From positions 62,001-126,000 of the forward strand of contig CAKSOL010000007.1 of assembly GCA_934477125.1 (NCBI GenBank): DNA of 64,000 bases. The letters are read 5' to 3'. This stretch comes from an uncultured Eubacteriales bacterium. GTDB lineage: Bacteria; Bacillota; Clostridia; Oscillospirales; Acutalibacteraceae. This document shows positions 33,750-41,814 of the stretch, in pieces. Within the stretch, counting starts at the first letter, position 1; the number at the start of each line of letters is the position of its first letter. The position numbers were made by a program, and so were the translations under genes. The notes beneath the pieces were generated by a model. The model worked only from the letters and a program-made list of their open reading frames with translations. It made no database searches and was not told where the DNA came from.

Positions 33750-33823
33750 TGGAGCGGGTGATGGGAATCGAACCCACACGACCAGCTTGGAAGGCTGGGA
33801 TTCTACCATTGAACTACACCCGC
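33750..33823 (-). tRNA. tRNA-Gly (anticodon TCC)
   Basis: 74 nt with CCA encoded. The acceptor stem GCGGGTG/CACCCGC, the D arm with AATGG, the anticodon loop CTTCCAA and the T arm GGTTCGATTCC are all intact. Its last 20 bases form the att site of the mobile element, so the gene was reconstituted on insertion. Confidence 0.96.
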
Positions 33824-33837
33824 AGACGACAAAAGAT

Positions 33838-33866
33838 ATGTTATCACAAAATCATCCGTTAGTCAA
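33838..33866 (-). promoter_or_regulatory. Promoter of tRNA-Gly
   Basis: On the minus strand, TTGACT (33861-33866), a 17-nt spacer and TAACAT (33838-33843), ending 14 bp before the tRNA. Confidence 0.7.
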
Positions 33867-33987
33867 TACTTTTTTGAAAAAATTTTTAAAAACTTTTGAA
33901 AACAGCGGTTCTTTTAATTTTTTTATCGGATATTACCGACTTTGCCGCTGTTAATATCCGAAAAACGACATTTTTTGCGCTTTTCGG

Positions 33988-34016
33988 TTGACATAAAACA
34001 CCGAAAGCATTATAAT
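33988..34016 (+). promoter_or_regulatory. Consensus promoter of the glucosaminidase-cohesin operon
   Basis: TTGACA (33988-33993), exactly 17 nt, TATAAT (34011-34016). Transcription should start near 34023, which rules out the ATG at 34021 as translation start. Confidence 0.85.
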
Positions 34017-34050
34017 TATTATGTATTATCCTGTTTTGGGAGGGTTGGTG

Positions 34051-35754
34051 TTGAAGTATAAGATGTCAGGTCGGCTTATTGCCGCTCTGCTCATATTCTG
34101 TTTTGCTTTTTCCTGTGTTTACGCTCCTGCGGTTCAGGCTGCAACAACCTGGGGAATTATTCAAACTAACGGCGTAACCCCGACTCTTATTCGTTCATCG
34201 CCCGTCAACGGAAGCATTATAGGCAGGGAAACCTCTGCAAAGCTTGAAATTATCGGTTCCGAACAGGGGTCGGACGGTTATGAATGGAAAAAGGTGAATT
34301 ATAACGGAAGAATCGGCTATGTCCGTTCCGATTTGCTGATAATTTATGAGGAGGCGGACGACGGCACCTTTGAAAGTCAGCTGTCGCAGTTCCCTGAGAG
34401 CTATCACGACGGTTTAAGAACGTTACATAGTCTGCACCCTAATTGGACATTTCAGGCTGATAACCTTTCTATGACCTTTGCCGAGGCGCTTGCCGGGCAA
34501 ACCGGGAATTGGAAAACCAAGCTTGTTCCGGGATATTATTCAAATTCCTTTAAATCGCTGGCAAACGGCGCCTATAACTGGGATTCCGGAACCTGGAACA
34601 CCACTTCCGGAAACTGGGTGACTGCTTCGCGTGAGGTTATCGCATACTATCTCGACCCGCGCAATTTTCTGAACGATAACAGCGCTTATCAGTTTGCCGA
34701 GCAGTCATACCGCCCCGGCGTTCAGACGGAGGACGGACTGAAAAGCGTTTGCAGAGGAACGTTTTTGGATAACGGCTTTGCCGATACAAGCGATTACGGC
34801 GGTTCATATTATAAAATAATAATGGCGGCTGCTGAGCAATCGGGACTGAACCCTTATGTTATAGCGGCTCTCATTATCCTTGAGCAGGGGGTCAACGGCA
34901 GCTCGGCGCTTATTTCCGGGCAGTACGGATGCTATAATTTCTTTAATTACGGTGCGACCGGCAGCGATGTTATAGGCAGCGGCGTTGCGACGGCAAGAAA
35001 CGAGGGCTGGACGACCCGTTCCGCGTCTATAATCGGAGGAGCTAAAAAAAATACGGCAAATTATATATCCGTCGGTCAGGATACATATTATTATATGGAC
35101 TTTGACGTTTGTCAGTCTCCGTTTTACACACATCAGTATGCACAGAGTATTTTTGACGCTAACAGTAAGGGTACGCGGCTGCGCAACGCGTATATTTCAA
35201 GTCCCGATGCAAAGCTTACTTTGAAAATACCGGTATACCGCGATATGCCGACGGCTGCCGCGCCTGCTGTCGGTTCAAACGGCAATCTGAATAATTATTA
35301 CTTTACGTCTCTATCGGTTCCGGGCTTTACTATGTACAGCCAAAGCTACGGATTTTCGGTAAACGGAGACACAAATATTGCATTCTCCGTTCCGACCGGA
35401 GCGGCATATGCCGGAGCAGCGTCATTCCCGCTTCACGCCGGACAGAATACCGTAGTCTTGACGATCCGCTCTCAAACCGGATACACGAATGATTATGTTC
35501 TGAATATTGCGGCGGCAGGTGATTGCACGCTGACGGTATCTCCGACATCGGGCAATGTGAAACGGGGAGATACAAACGGCGACGGTATAATAAATATTAT
35601 CGACCTTGCGAATGTTCAGAAACATCTGCTCAGAATTATAACCCTTTCGGGGAATGATTTTATTGCAGCCGATACAAATGGCGACGGTCTGATAACCATT
35701 GTTGACCTCGCAAATATTCAAAAGCATTTATTAAGAATAATATCGTTGGATTGA
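34051..35754 (+). CDS. Secreted peptidoglycan glucosaminidase with dockerin
   Basis: A TTG at 34051 (or GTG at 34048) follows GGGAGGG; the ATG at 34021 lies at or before the predicted transcription start. The roughly 567-residue protein has a signal peptide (about 1-30, ending VQAA), a bacterial SH3-like domain (35-100), and a glucosaminidase domain of the GH73/LytG type. In that domain VIAALIILEQGVNGSS holds the likely acid E278. Next come a cadherin-like beta sandwich (about 425-500) and a canonical type I dockerin with two calcium loops, DTNGDGIINIID and DTNGDGLITIVD. It probably cleaves glycan strands of peptidoglycan during wall growth. The dockerin would attach it to the cohesin protein encoded directly downstream. 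Confidence 0.88.
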   Translation: MKYKMSGRLIAALLIFCFAFSCVYAPAVQAATTWGIIQTNGVTPTLIRSSPVNGSIIGRETSAKLEIIGSEQGSDGYEWKKVNYNGRIGYVRSDLLIIYEEADDGTFESQLSQFPESYHDGLRTLHSLHPNWTFQADNLSMTFAEALAGQTGNWKTKLVPGYYSNSFKSLANGAYNWDSGTWNTTSGNWVTASREVIAYYLDPRNFLNDNSAYQFAEQSYRPGVQTEDGLKSVCRGTFLDNGFADTSDYGGSYYKIIMAAAEQSGLNPYVIAALIILEQGVNGSSALISGQYGCYNFFNYGATGSDVIGSGVATARNEGWTTRSASIIGGAKKNTANYISVGQDTYYYMDFDVCQSPFYTHQYAQSIFDANSKGTRLRNAYISSPDAKLTLKIPVYRDMPTAAAPAVGSNGNLNNYYFTSLSVPGFTMYSQSYGFSVNGDTNIAFSVPTGAAYAGAASFPLHAGQNTVVLTIRSQTGYTNDYVLNIAAAGDCTLTVSPTSGNVKRGDTNGDGIINIIDLANVQKHLLRIITLSGNDFIAADTNGDGLITIVDLANIQKHLLRIISLD

Positions 35755-35765
35755 GGAGAAACGCG

Positions 35766-37343
35766 ATGAAAAAATTATTATCTGTTCTTTTTGCCGGCAT
35801 ACTGTTTTGCTCTGCACTTGTATCAGCTCCGGCTTTGGTAGGCTCTGCCGCCGGAAGCACGGTACTCGGTGTCAGCAACAAAACCCCGAATGTAGGAGAA
35901 TCAATAACAATAACCGTAACAATTAAAGCGGATGAGTCTATGTATGCGACAGAGGGAGATCTCTCGTTCGACTCCTCAATTCTCCAGTTTGAGGGAGGGG
36001 GCTCCGCAAGCCTTGTTGACGGCAAAGTTAAGCTTATAGGTACTCCCGGCGGGGCAAACTCTCAGACCTTTTCGCTTACATTTAAGGCATTAGCCGCCGG
36101 ACAAAGTACTGTTTCCCTCGGAAACGCCAAATATGTAGGCTCTAACAGCATTGATGTTGCAGGTTCAAGCTTTAGACTCACCGTAAATGCTCCCTCAGCT
36201 CCCAACCCTGCGGCTCCCGCCGCCAGCTCCGATGCTTCGCTGACATCGCTCAAGGTAAGCGACGGAACTCTTTCCCCGGCATTTAATCCGGCTGTAACAA
36301 GCTATAAGGTAACTGTTGATAACAAGATAACAAAAACTACCGTTTCGGCGACTCCGGCAAGCGGCGCAAAGGTTTCCGGAACCGGAACCGTTAAGCTTTC
36401 GATAGGCGATAATAAACGTAATATTACCGTTACGGCAGCTGACGGAAAAACAAAAAAGACCTATACCGTTTTAATTCACAGACTTGCAGACGGTGAGACT
36501 GACTCACCGTCTGCAGAGCCGGCGGAAACTCCGACACAGTCCGAGGACGCTCTTGCGGTAACGGTTGACGGAAAGGCATATCATATATCGGCAAATCTCG
36601 AATCCCTGAGTCTGCCTGCCGGGTTTACCGCAGGAACTTCATCATACAGCGGAAATCCGGTTCCGGTCTATGAGGACGGAAAATCGGAATACACTCTTTA
36701 CGGTCTGACCTCTGACGCTGACGGAACAATAGATTTTTATACATATAACGCGGTCGAAAACAAATTTGAAAAGGTTGTTTATGCGTATCTTTCCAACCGC
36801 TTTTATATATTCCCCGGTATGGAAAAGAATACTGCTGCTCCGGACGGTTTTTTCGATAAAAAGGTGGAGATTTCAGGCACTTTGGTTGACGCGTATGCTT
36901 TTGATGAAACCCCGCTGGCTGATTTCTACATTGTTTACTGCTATACGGACGGGAAATACGGCTATTACCGCTACGACTCAATAGAGGAGACACTGCAGCG
37001 CTATCCGGAATTTAAACCTGCAAACGCCGAACAGATAAACGCCGATACAGAGGATAAAGAACCAAAGGGCTTTTTCGGAAGATTTTCTTCGCTCTCTACG
37101 AAGGCGCGAGTAACCGTGTTTGCGCTTGCGGTTGTCGCGGTTTGCCTTGTTGCACTGATTATTCTGCTCATATTGAAAATAGTTGCCGACCGCAACGGCG
37201 AAAAGGAAGGCTTTTTGGATGACAGCGCATTTGATTACGGTCTGGATGACGCCATACCGTTTGATTCCGTTAAGGAATTCTCTGACGGGGAGGATGAGCC
37301 TGATTCGGATGATAACGACGGTGACGACGGAGAAAACAACTGA
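35766..37343 (+). CDS. Membrane-anchored cohesin-domain protein
   Basis: The start chosen is the ATG at 35766, 8 nt after GAGGAG; 525 residues. A signal peptide (1-27) is followed by a cohesin-like domain (about 30-145) recognisable from TVTIKADESMYATEGDLSFD and FSLTFKALAAG. A cadherin-like beta sandwich (160-235) comes next, then a tyrosine-rich domain, one transmembrane helix (450-473) and an acidic cytoplasmic tail of about 50 residues. There is no dockerin or sortase motif, so it is an anchoring scaffoldin with a single cohesin, held by a membrane helix. It lies 11 bp after the dockerin-bearing glucosaminidase, so the pair likely act together; the acidic tail might contact a cytoplasmic partner. 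Confidence 0.82.
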   Translation: MKKLLSVLFAGILFCSALVSAPALVGSAAGSTVLGVSNKTPNVGESITITVTIKADESMYATEGDLSFDSSILQFEGGGSASLVDGKVKLIGTPGGANSQTFSLTFKALAAGQSTVSLGNAKYVGSNSIDVAGSSFRLTVNAPSAPNPAAPAASSDASLTSLKVSDGTLSPAFNPAVTSYKVTVDNKITKTTVSATPASGAKVSGTGTVKLSIGDNKRNITVTAADGKTKKTYTVLIHRLADGETDSPSAEPAETPTQSEDALAVTVDGKAYHISANLESLSLPAGFTAGTSSYSGNPVPVYEDGKSEYTLYGLTSDADGTIDFYTYNAVENKFEKVVYAYLSNRFYIFPGMEKNTAAPDGFFDKKVEISGTLVDAYAFDETPLADFYIVYCYTDGKYGYYRYDSIEETLQRYPEFKPANAEQINADTEDKEPKGFFGRFSSLSTKARVTVFALAVVAVCLVALIILLILKIVADRNGEKEGFLDDSAFDYGLDDAIPFDSVKEFSDGEDEPDSDDNDGDDGENN

Positions 37344-37379
37344 GAAAAACTGAAACTATTTTAAAACAGGAGGGAAACT

Positions 37380-37706
37380 ATGCCGAACAAAATACGGTTT
37401 ACTGTCGGCGGAATAAGCTATTCCGTTTATAGCGAGGACAGTGAGGAGTATATCCGCGAAATAGGCAGAGAGCTTGAACGGAAAATGGACCGCCTTGCAA
37501 AGCAAAAGCCTTTCCTTTCAACAACTATGACAGCGGTTCTTGCTGCAATGGACGCAATGGATTATGCGAAAAAATGCGAAAAGCAGAACGATAACCTGGC
37601 GTCCGAGCTAAAGGAAATGACCGAAAGATGTGCGGTTGCCAGGAGCGACGCCGACCGCGCTATGCGCGAATTAGAGGAGCTAAAGCATAAGAATGGCAAA
37701 TATTAA
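37380..37706 (+). CDS. zapA: Cell division protein ZapA
   Basis: 108 residues, with AGGAGGG before ATG. The N-terminal strand-helix part (MPNKIRFTVGGISYSVYSED) and the long coiled coil (about 65-105) match ZapA, which cross-links FtsZ filaments at the division ring. Overlaps the U32 peptidase gene by 14 bp; this pair is a common arrangement in Clostridia. Confidence 0.88.
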   Translation: MPNKIRFTVGGISYSVYSEDSEEYIREIGRELERKMDRLAKQKPFLSTTMTAVLAAMDAMDYAKKCEKQNDNLASELKEMTERCAVARSDADRAMRELEELKHKNGKY

Positions 37707-39744
37707 GCCTGAAATACTTGCTCCCGCAGGCTCGCGCGCGGCATTAGAGGCGGCAGTCAGGAGCGGAGCGGACGCCGTTTACCTCGGAGCAACCGAATTC
37801 AATGCCCGCAGAGCTGCCGAAAATTTTAACGAAGAACAGCTTGCGGACGCCGTTAAATACTGCCATATAAGGGCGGTAAAGGTTTATCTTACCCTTAATA
37901 TTCTGCTTAAACAAAGCGAGCTTGAGTTAGGCGTTAAAATCGCGGCTGCCGCTCAGCGCGCCGGTATTGACGGTATTATAATTCAGGATATAGGACTTGC
38001 CCGGCTGATTCATAACGCTTTGCCCGAACTGCCGCTCCATGCTTCAACTCAAATGTCGGTTACGTCTGCTTCTGCACTTTCGCAGCTCAAGGCTCTCGGG
38101 TTTTGCCGGGTTGTTGCTGCAAGGGAAATGAACGCGGCGCAGCTGCGTTTGCTTTGTTCTGAGGCTGAAAGACTCGGAATGACGGTTGAAGTTTTTATTC
38201 ACGGCGCACTTTGTATGTCCGTTTCGGGGCAATGCCTGCTTTCGGCTATGCTCGGAGGGAGAAGCGGAAACAGGGGACTATGCGCGCAGCCGTGCCGGCT
38301 GCCCTTTTCTGTAAAGGACGGAACCGGAAACGATTTGAGCCTTAAGGATTTATCGCTGCTGCCGCACCTTTCCGTTTTAAAGGAAATGGGAGTTTCCTCT
38401 TTTAAAATCGAAGGAAGAATGAAACGTCCTGAGTATGTTGCGGCGGCGGTTTCGGCGGCAAGAGCAATTTCGGACGGCAGGGAAGTGCCGCCGATGCTGC
38501 TCCAAAGCCTTGAAAATATTTTCTCGCGTTCCGGATTTACCGATGGTTATCTTACCGGGAAATTAGGAAGAACTATGTTCGGCGTGCGGACAAAAGAAAA
38601 TATTGCGGCGGCAGGTCTTGCAATACCGATGCTGCACGAATATTACCGCTCGGAAAGACAGTCTGTTCCTGTCAGCATCAAGGCTGAAATAACCGCTTTA
38701 GGGTCAAGCCTGTCCTTTTCGGACGGAATAAATACCGTAACCGTATCGGGGAGTATACCCCAAAAGGCGCAGATTAAGGAGCTTGACAAGGAGACTGTCG
38801 GCTCTTATGTTTCAAAGCTCGGCGGAACTCCGTATTTTGCCGGCGATATTTCTTTGCGGGTTGACAGCGGTCTGTTTCTGCGCGGGGCAGACCTTAATGC
38901 CATGCGCAGAGAGGCTGTTGAACAGCTGAACGCGGCTCGCTCGAAAACAGCGGAACGCGCAGTAAATGACGTTAAGTTCAACAGGGATTATTATTACCCG
39001 GCTAACCGACCGGCTTTGGTTGCAAGGTTTGACAACTCCGGGCAAATTCCGGACGAGCTTAACGGAGTTGAGGCAATAGCGCTGAGAGCTGAAATGCCGC
39101 TGCCTGATAAGCTGCCCGAAAATGTAAGAATTATAGCGGATATTACCCGCGGAACACAGCCTAATGAGCTTTCGGAGCAATTACGCGCCTTTAAAAACCG
39201 CGGCTGCCGCGCGGCGCTCTGCGGAGATTTGGGAGCGCTGACTGCTGCGCGTAATGCCGGGCTTGTCCCGGTCGGGAATGTGGGTCTGAATGTTTCAAAT
39301 TCCGAAAGTATTTCGGTTTTAAAGGAGCTTGGCTGCCGAGCGGCGATTGTTTCGCCGGAGCTTCTTCTTTGCGATATTGTTAAAATGGACGCGGCGGTTC
39401 CTAAGGGAGCTTTTGCTTACGGACGTTTACCGCTTATGCTGACGCGTAACTGTCCCGTAAAAAACGGAATGAGCTGCTCGGTTTGCGGCCGCAGGCAGTT
39501 TTTGACCGACCGCAGGGAGATTAAGTTTCCGGTTCGCTGCCGTGGGGCTTTTTCGGAGCTGCTTAACAGCGTTCCGATATATCTGGCAGACCGGACTTCC
39601 GACTTGCAGGGCTTGGATTTTCTGCTGCTGTCGTTTACGGATGAAAGCGCGCAGGAGGTAAAAGACATTATTAACGCCTACCGTTTCGGCGCACCGCCTG
39701 CTGCTGATTATACGCGCGGATTATATTATAGAAATGTAAAATAG
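37693..39744 (+). CDS. U32 family peptidase
   Basis: 683 residues. The N-terminal TIM-barrel-like domain opens EILAPAGSRAALEAAVRSGA, with the U32 signature EVFIHGALCMSVSGQCLLS and the four-cysteine set including GLCAQPC. The C-terminal half (from about 380) is a DUF3656-type extension ending near VCGRRQFLTDR. E. coli relatives (RlhA, UbiU/V) are iron-sulphur hydroxylation enzymes of RNA or ubiquinone, so true peptidase activity is doubtful; rRNA hydroxylation is a better guess. Translationally coupled to zapA. Confidence 0.9.
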   Translation: MANIKPEILAPAGSRAALEAAVRSGADAVYLGATEFNARRAAENFNEEQLADAVKYCHIRAVKVYLTLNILLKQSELELGVKIAAAAQRAGIDGIIIQDIGLARLIHNALPELPLHASTQMSVTSASALSQLKALGFCRVVAAREMNAAQLRLLCSEAERLGMTVEVFIHGALCMSVSGQCLLSAMLGGRSGNRGLCAQPCRLPFSVKDGTGNDLSLKDLSLLPHLSVLKEMGVSSFKIEGRMKRPEYVAAAVSAARAISDGREVPPMLLQSLENIFSRSGFTDGYLTGKLGRTMFGVRTKENIAAAGLAIPMLHEYYRSERQSVPVSIKAEITALGSSLSFSDGINTVTVSGSIPQKAQIKELDKETVGSYVSKLGGTPYFAGDISLRVDSGLFLRGADLNAMRREAVEQLNAARSKTAERAVNDVKFNRDYYYPANRPALVARFDNSGQIPDELNGVEAIALRAEMPLPDKLPENVRIIADITRGTQPNELSEQLRAFKNRGCRAALCGDLGALTAARNAGLVPVGNVGLNVSNSESISVLKELGCRAAIVSPELLLCDIVKMDAAVPKGAFAYGRLPLMLTRNCPVKNGMSCSVCGRRQFLTDRREIKFPVRCRGAFSELLNSVPIYLADRTSDLQGLDFLLLSFTDESAQEVKDIINAYRFGAPPAADYTRGLYYRNVK

Positions 39745-39748
39745 ACGG

Positions 39749-39777
39749 CAGCCCTGCCGGTTTATCCGGCAGGGCTG
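39749..39777 (+). terminator. Terminator after the U32 gene
   Basis: 12-bp stem CAGCCCTGCCGG/CCGGCAGGGCTG with a 5-nt loop, followed by TTCTTTTG. Confidence 0.85.
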
Positions 39778-39807
39778 TTCTTTTGATGGATGCGGTGTAA
39801 AAAATAC

Positions 39808-39836
39808 TTGAAAATCAATCCGGTTTGTGTTATAAT
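39808..39836 (+). promoter_or_regulatory. Promoter of tRNA-Gln
   Basis: TTGAAA (39808-39813), a 17-nt spacer, TATAAT (39831-39836), about 55 bp before the tRNA. Confidence 0.7.
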
Positions 39837-39891
39837 CCTTTTGTTGCTTATAAATCAAGGCAATTATGACCGACTTTCATTGTTTTAATAT

Positions 39892-39966
39892 TGGGGCGTC
39901 GTCAAGCGGTAAGACACAGCACTTTGACTGCTGCATTCGTAGGTTCAAATCCTGCCGCCCCAGCCA
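39892..39966 (+). tRNA. tRNA-Gln (anticodon TTG)
   Basis: 75 nt with CCA encoded. Acceptor stem TGGGGCG/CGCCCCA, D loop with AAGCGGTAAGA, anticodon loop CTTTGAC, T arm GGTTCAAATCC. No element is inserted here. Confidence 0.95.
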
Positions 39967-39968
39967 TG

Positions 39969-40001
39969 AAAAAAGCAATTGCAAAAAGCAATTGCTTTTT
40001 T
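39969..40001 (+). terminator. Terminator of tRNA-Gln
   Basis: A 14-bp stem AAAAAAGCAATTGC/GCAATTGCTTTTTT with a 5-nt A loop, ending in T6, 2 bp after the CCA end. Confidence 0.85.
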
Positions 40002-40024
40002 CAGTTATATTCGCCTTACAGCGA

Positions 40025-40202
40025 GTGATATTGCTGCGCAGTGATATTCGGATTTCCACCGAGTGATATTCGCTTCTCGAGTGTGAGGGTGAATATAATA
40101 TCACTGCGCCAACGGCGCAATATCACTTTTGCCACAGGCAAAAATATCACGCCGAGCACAGCTCGACATATCACTTGATTTAATTTATGTTATAATATAA
40201 TA
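40025..40202. repeat. GTGATATT/AATATCAC modular hairpin array
   Basis: The octamer GTGATATT occurs at 40025, 40041 and 40063; its complement AATATCAC at 40097, 40119 and 40143, with a variant at 40168. The two halves thus face each other. In the right half the octamers are spaced 22-24 nt and enclose perfect small hairpins: TGCGCC-AAC-GGCGCA, TTTTGCC-ACA-GGCAAAA, CGAGC-ACA-GCTCG. The array ends with TTATGTTATAATA, close to the flanking repeat of the ladder at 21431. No reading frame is credible between 40002 and 40475. Confidence 0.7.
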
Positions 40203-40265
40203 AGTGCTTCGCGCAGTGTAAACGCACATCGGTTTCATATTGTGCCATTTCGTCGCACAGTCACA

Positions 40266-40297
40266 AAAAATCCTCATTCGTAAGAATGGGGATTTTT
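40266..40297. terminator. Stem-loop after the repeat array
   Basis: 14-position stem AAAAATCCTCATTC/GAATGGGGATTTTT (one G-T pair) with a 4-nt loop; T run on both strands, so bidirectional. Confidence 0.6.
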
Positions 40298-40379
40298 ACT
40301 TTTTACATCTTACTTCTTCACTCTTACCTCAAAATAAAAAATGCTAAAAATCTTTTTCGTAGTCCTGACACAAATTGTC

Positions 40380-40410
40380 AGACCGATAGATTTTTTAAAT
40401 CTATCGGTCT
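40380..40410. terminator. Strong bidirectional stem-loop
   Basis: 14-bp stem AGACCGATAGATTT/AAATCTATCGGTCT followed by TTTTCCTTTTTCC on the + strand. Confidence 0.65.
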
Positions 40411-40424
40411 TTTTCCTTTTTCCG

Positions 40425-40450
40425 GGCTGCACCTGTTTTAAGGTGCAGCC
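40425..40450 (-). terminator. Terminator of the PBP-LuxR regulator
   Basis: 10-bp stem GGCTGCACCT/AGGTGCAGCC, 25 bp beyond the stop at 40476. The T run is better on the + strand (TTTTAC), so it may serve both directions. Confidence 0.6.
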
Positions 40451-40475
40451 TTTTACACTATTTATGCCGCAAGGC

Positions 40476-41633
40476 TTATTTTGAAATGAAGCTGCCGAGG
40501 TTCGATATATTTATATAAGGCGACAGAATATCTATAAAGTCGGTCTTTGTTTTTGCGTTGATAGATGAAAACAGGTGACTCGTATGATATTGCAGCGTTT
40601 GCTGAGAAATGAAAAGCTTTTCGCTTATGGTTTTGTTCGTTGAACCTGAAAGAATTTCATATATTATGCGAAAGTCAATATTGTTGATATTCTCAAACAT
40701 ATTTTCTATCTGAAGAATAATGCTCATTTCAGGGTCTTTTTCATAGCTGAAATCAATAGAGTCTGGGAAAACCATCGGCGGACGCGAATTTGAAAGATTT
40801 TTGTAAAGACAATGCCCTTCCGCTAACGGTGCGTTTTGGGTTGAATCGCGTACATTTATAAGATTGGGCAGCTGTATATTTATTGAATTGAAATTATGAC
40901 GACCGCGGTTTAAGGTTCTGTAAATATTTGAGATGGCTTTTAAAACCGCTTTAATGTCATAGGTTATGCTGGTTACCGATGTATGGTAAAACCTTGAAAT
41001 ATAGCTGTCCATAAATCCTATTATGAAATGTGACTTAGCGTAATCTGCATCGATAGGGAAAAGATTTTTCATAAGCGCTACCGCAATAAAATCATTAGGA
41101 CATATTATCGCGTCATAATCGTTCCTTTTTTCTACAAAGCTTGCAAAGCATTCGGAAAAGCTTTTATTTATGCAGAAAAGATTTTCGGGCGTAAATGGCT
41201 GGTACATATTATAAAGGTGATGAGCCTTAACCAAGTCTGATTGACTGTTTGGATTTATTCCGAAATATGCAATTCTGTTTTTGCCGTGCTTTTTGAAATA
41301 TGAAATGATTTTTGCAAACAGCACCCAGTTATTGCTTCCGGTTGAGCTGTAAATGTATTCGGGTGCAAAATCGGGTATATTGTGCATGGCAATAACCGGT
41401 ATATCGTTATAATTGCAGAATTTGATGGCTTTAAGCGTATCGGGCGTTATGCCGTAGGGAATGAGAAAAACGGAATGGCTGTCCCGGAGCAAAACGGATA
41501 AATCCGATATATCGGTTATACTTTTTGTAGGGATTCTTTTTTGATTAAGCGCTTTCACAGCGGTAATTTCCTGAGCTGTTCTTTTGCTTAAAAAAGGATG
41601 AAGACTTTTGTCCTCAAGGATATATAGTGCCAT
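40476..41633 (-). CDS. Regulator with periplasmic-binding-like sensor and C-terminal LuxR-type HTH
   Basis: The start chosen is the ATG at 41633, 9 nt after GGAG; the ATG at 41642 abuts the site. The 385-residue protein has no N-terminal LacI helix-turn-helix. Residues 1-270 look like a type 1 periplasmic-binding fold: DSHSVFLIPYGI, GKNRIAYFGINP, YDAIICPNDFIAVALMK and TSVTSITYDIKAV match the LacI/GalR effector domain. At 318-375, RIIYEILSGSTNKTISEKLF..QQTLQYHTSHLF is a LuxR/FixJ-type helix-turn-helix. The order is therefore reversed relative to LacI. It is cytoplasmic, divergent from a sugar-binding lipoprotein, and probably controls that gene and the GH78 behind it in response to a sugar. 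Confidence 0.8.
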   Translation of the reverse strand: MALYILEDKSLHPFLSKRTAQEITAVKALNQKRIPTKSITDISDLSVLLRDSHSVFLIPYGITPDTLKAIKFCNYNDIPVIAMHNIPDFAPEYIYSSTGSNNWVLFAKIISYFKKHGKNRIAYFGINPNSQSDLVKAHHLYNMYQPFTPENLFCINKSFSECFASFVEKRNDYDAIICPNDFIAVALMKNLFPIDADYAKSHFIIGFMDSYISRFYHTSVTSITYDIKAVLKAISNIYRTLNRGRHNFNSINIQLPNLINVRDSTQNAPLAEGHCLYKNLSNSRPPMVFPDSIDFSYEKDPEMSIILQIENMFENINNIDFRIIYEILSGSTNKTISEKLFISQQTLQYHTSHLFSSINAKTKTDFIDILSPYINISNLGSFISK

Positions 41634-41814
41634 TTTTATCATCTCCTTTTTTAGTATAACATAATTATCGGTTTAATTAAAGAAAATTAGAACACAAAAA
41701 AATTTATTACATTTGTCATATAATTAACTGCTTTAAATGTTGAGATAATATTGATAAAATAAGATAAAGAAATAGCAGAATATATATTCAAATCATAAAA
41801 AGGAGATATAAACA

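Larger units (their letters stand above)
22395..33769. mobile_element. 11.4-kb integrative element in tRNA-Gly(TCC)
   Basis: The bounds are two exact 20-bp direct copies of the tRNA-Gly 3' end (22395-22414 and 33750-33769). Inside are a tyrosine integrase next to the left end, arm-type repeats near both ends, a replication-type P-loop ATPase, a Mor-like regulator, a DUF1643 protein, small membrane peptides and a giant collagen-like protein. Genes are visibly more AT-rich than the flanks. No relaxase, coupling protein, capsid, terminase or conjugation gene is seen. The element is therefore best called a satellite-like integrative island that would need outside help to transfer, or a decayed one; that classification is inference. 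Confidence 0.88.

Noticed and set aside
34021..34050. ATG at 34021 as start of the glucosaminidase
   Set aside because: It coincides with the predicted transcription start of a consensus promoter at 33988-34016; the ribosome site lies downstream.
37693..39744. Calling the U32 protein a collagenase that works with the collagen-like protein
   Set aside because: It is part of the housekeeping zapA pair outside the mobile element, and characterised U32 relatives are RNA or quinone hydroxylation enzymes.
40025..40202. Repeat array considered as CRISPR
   Set aside because: Octamers are too short, spacers are themselves palindromic, and the halves are inverted; no cas genes are present.
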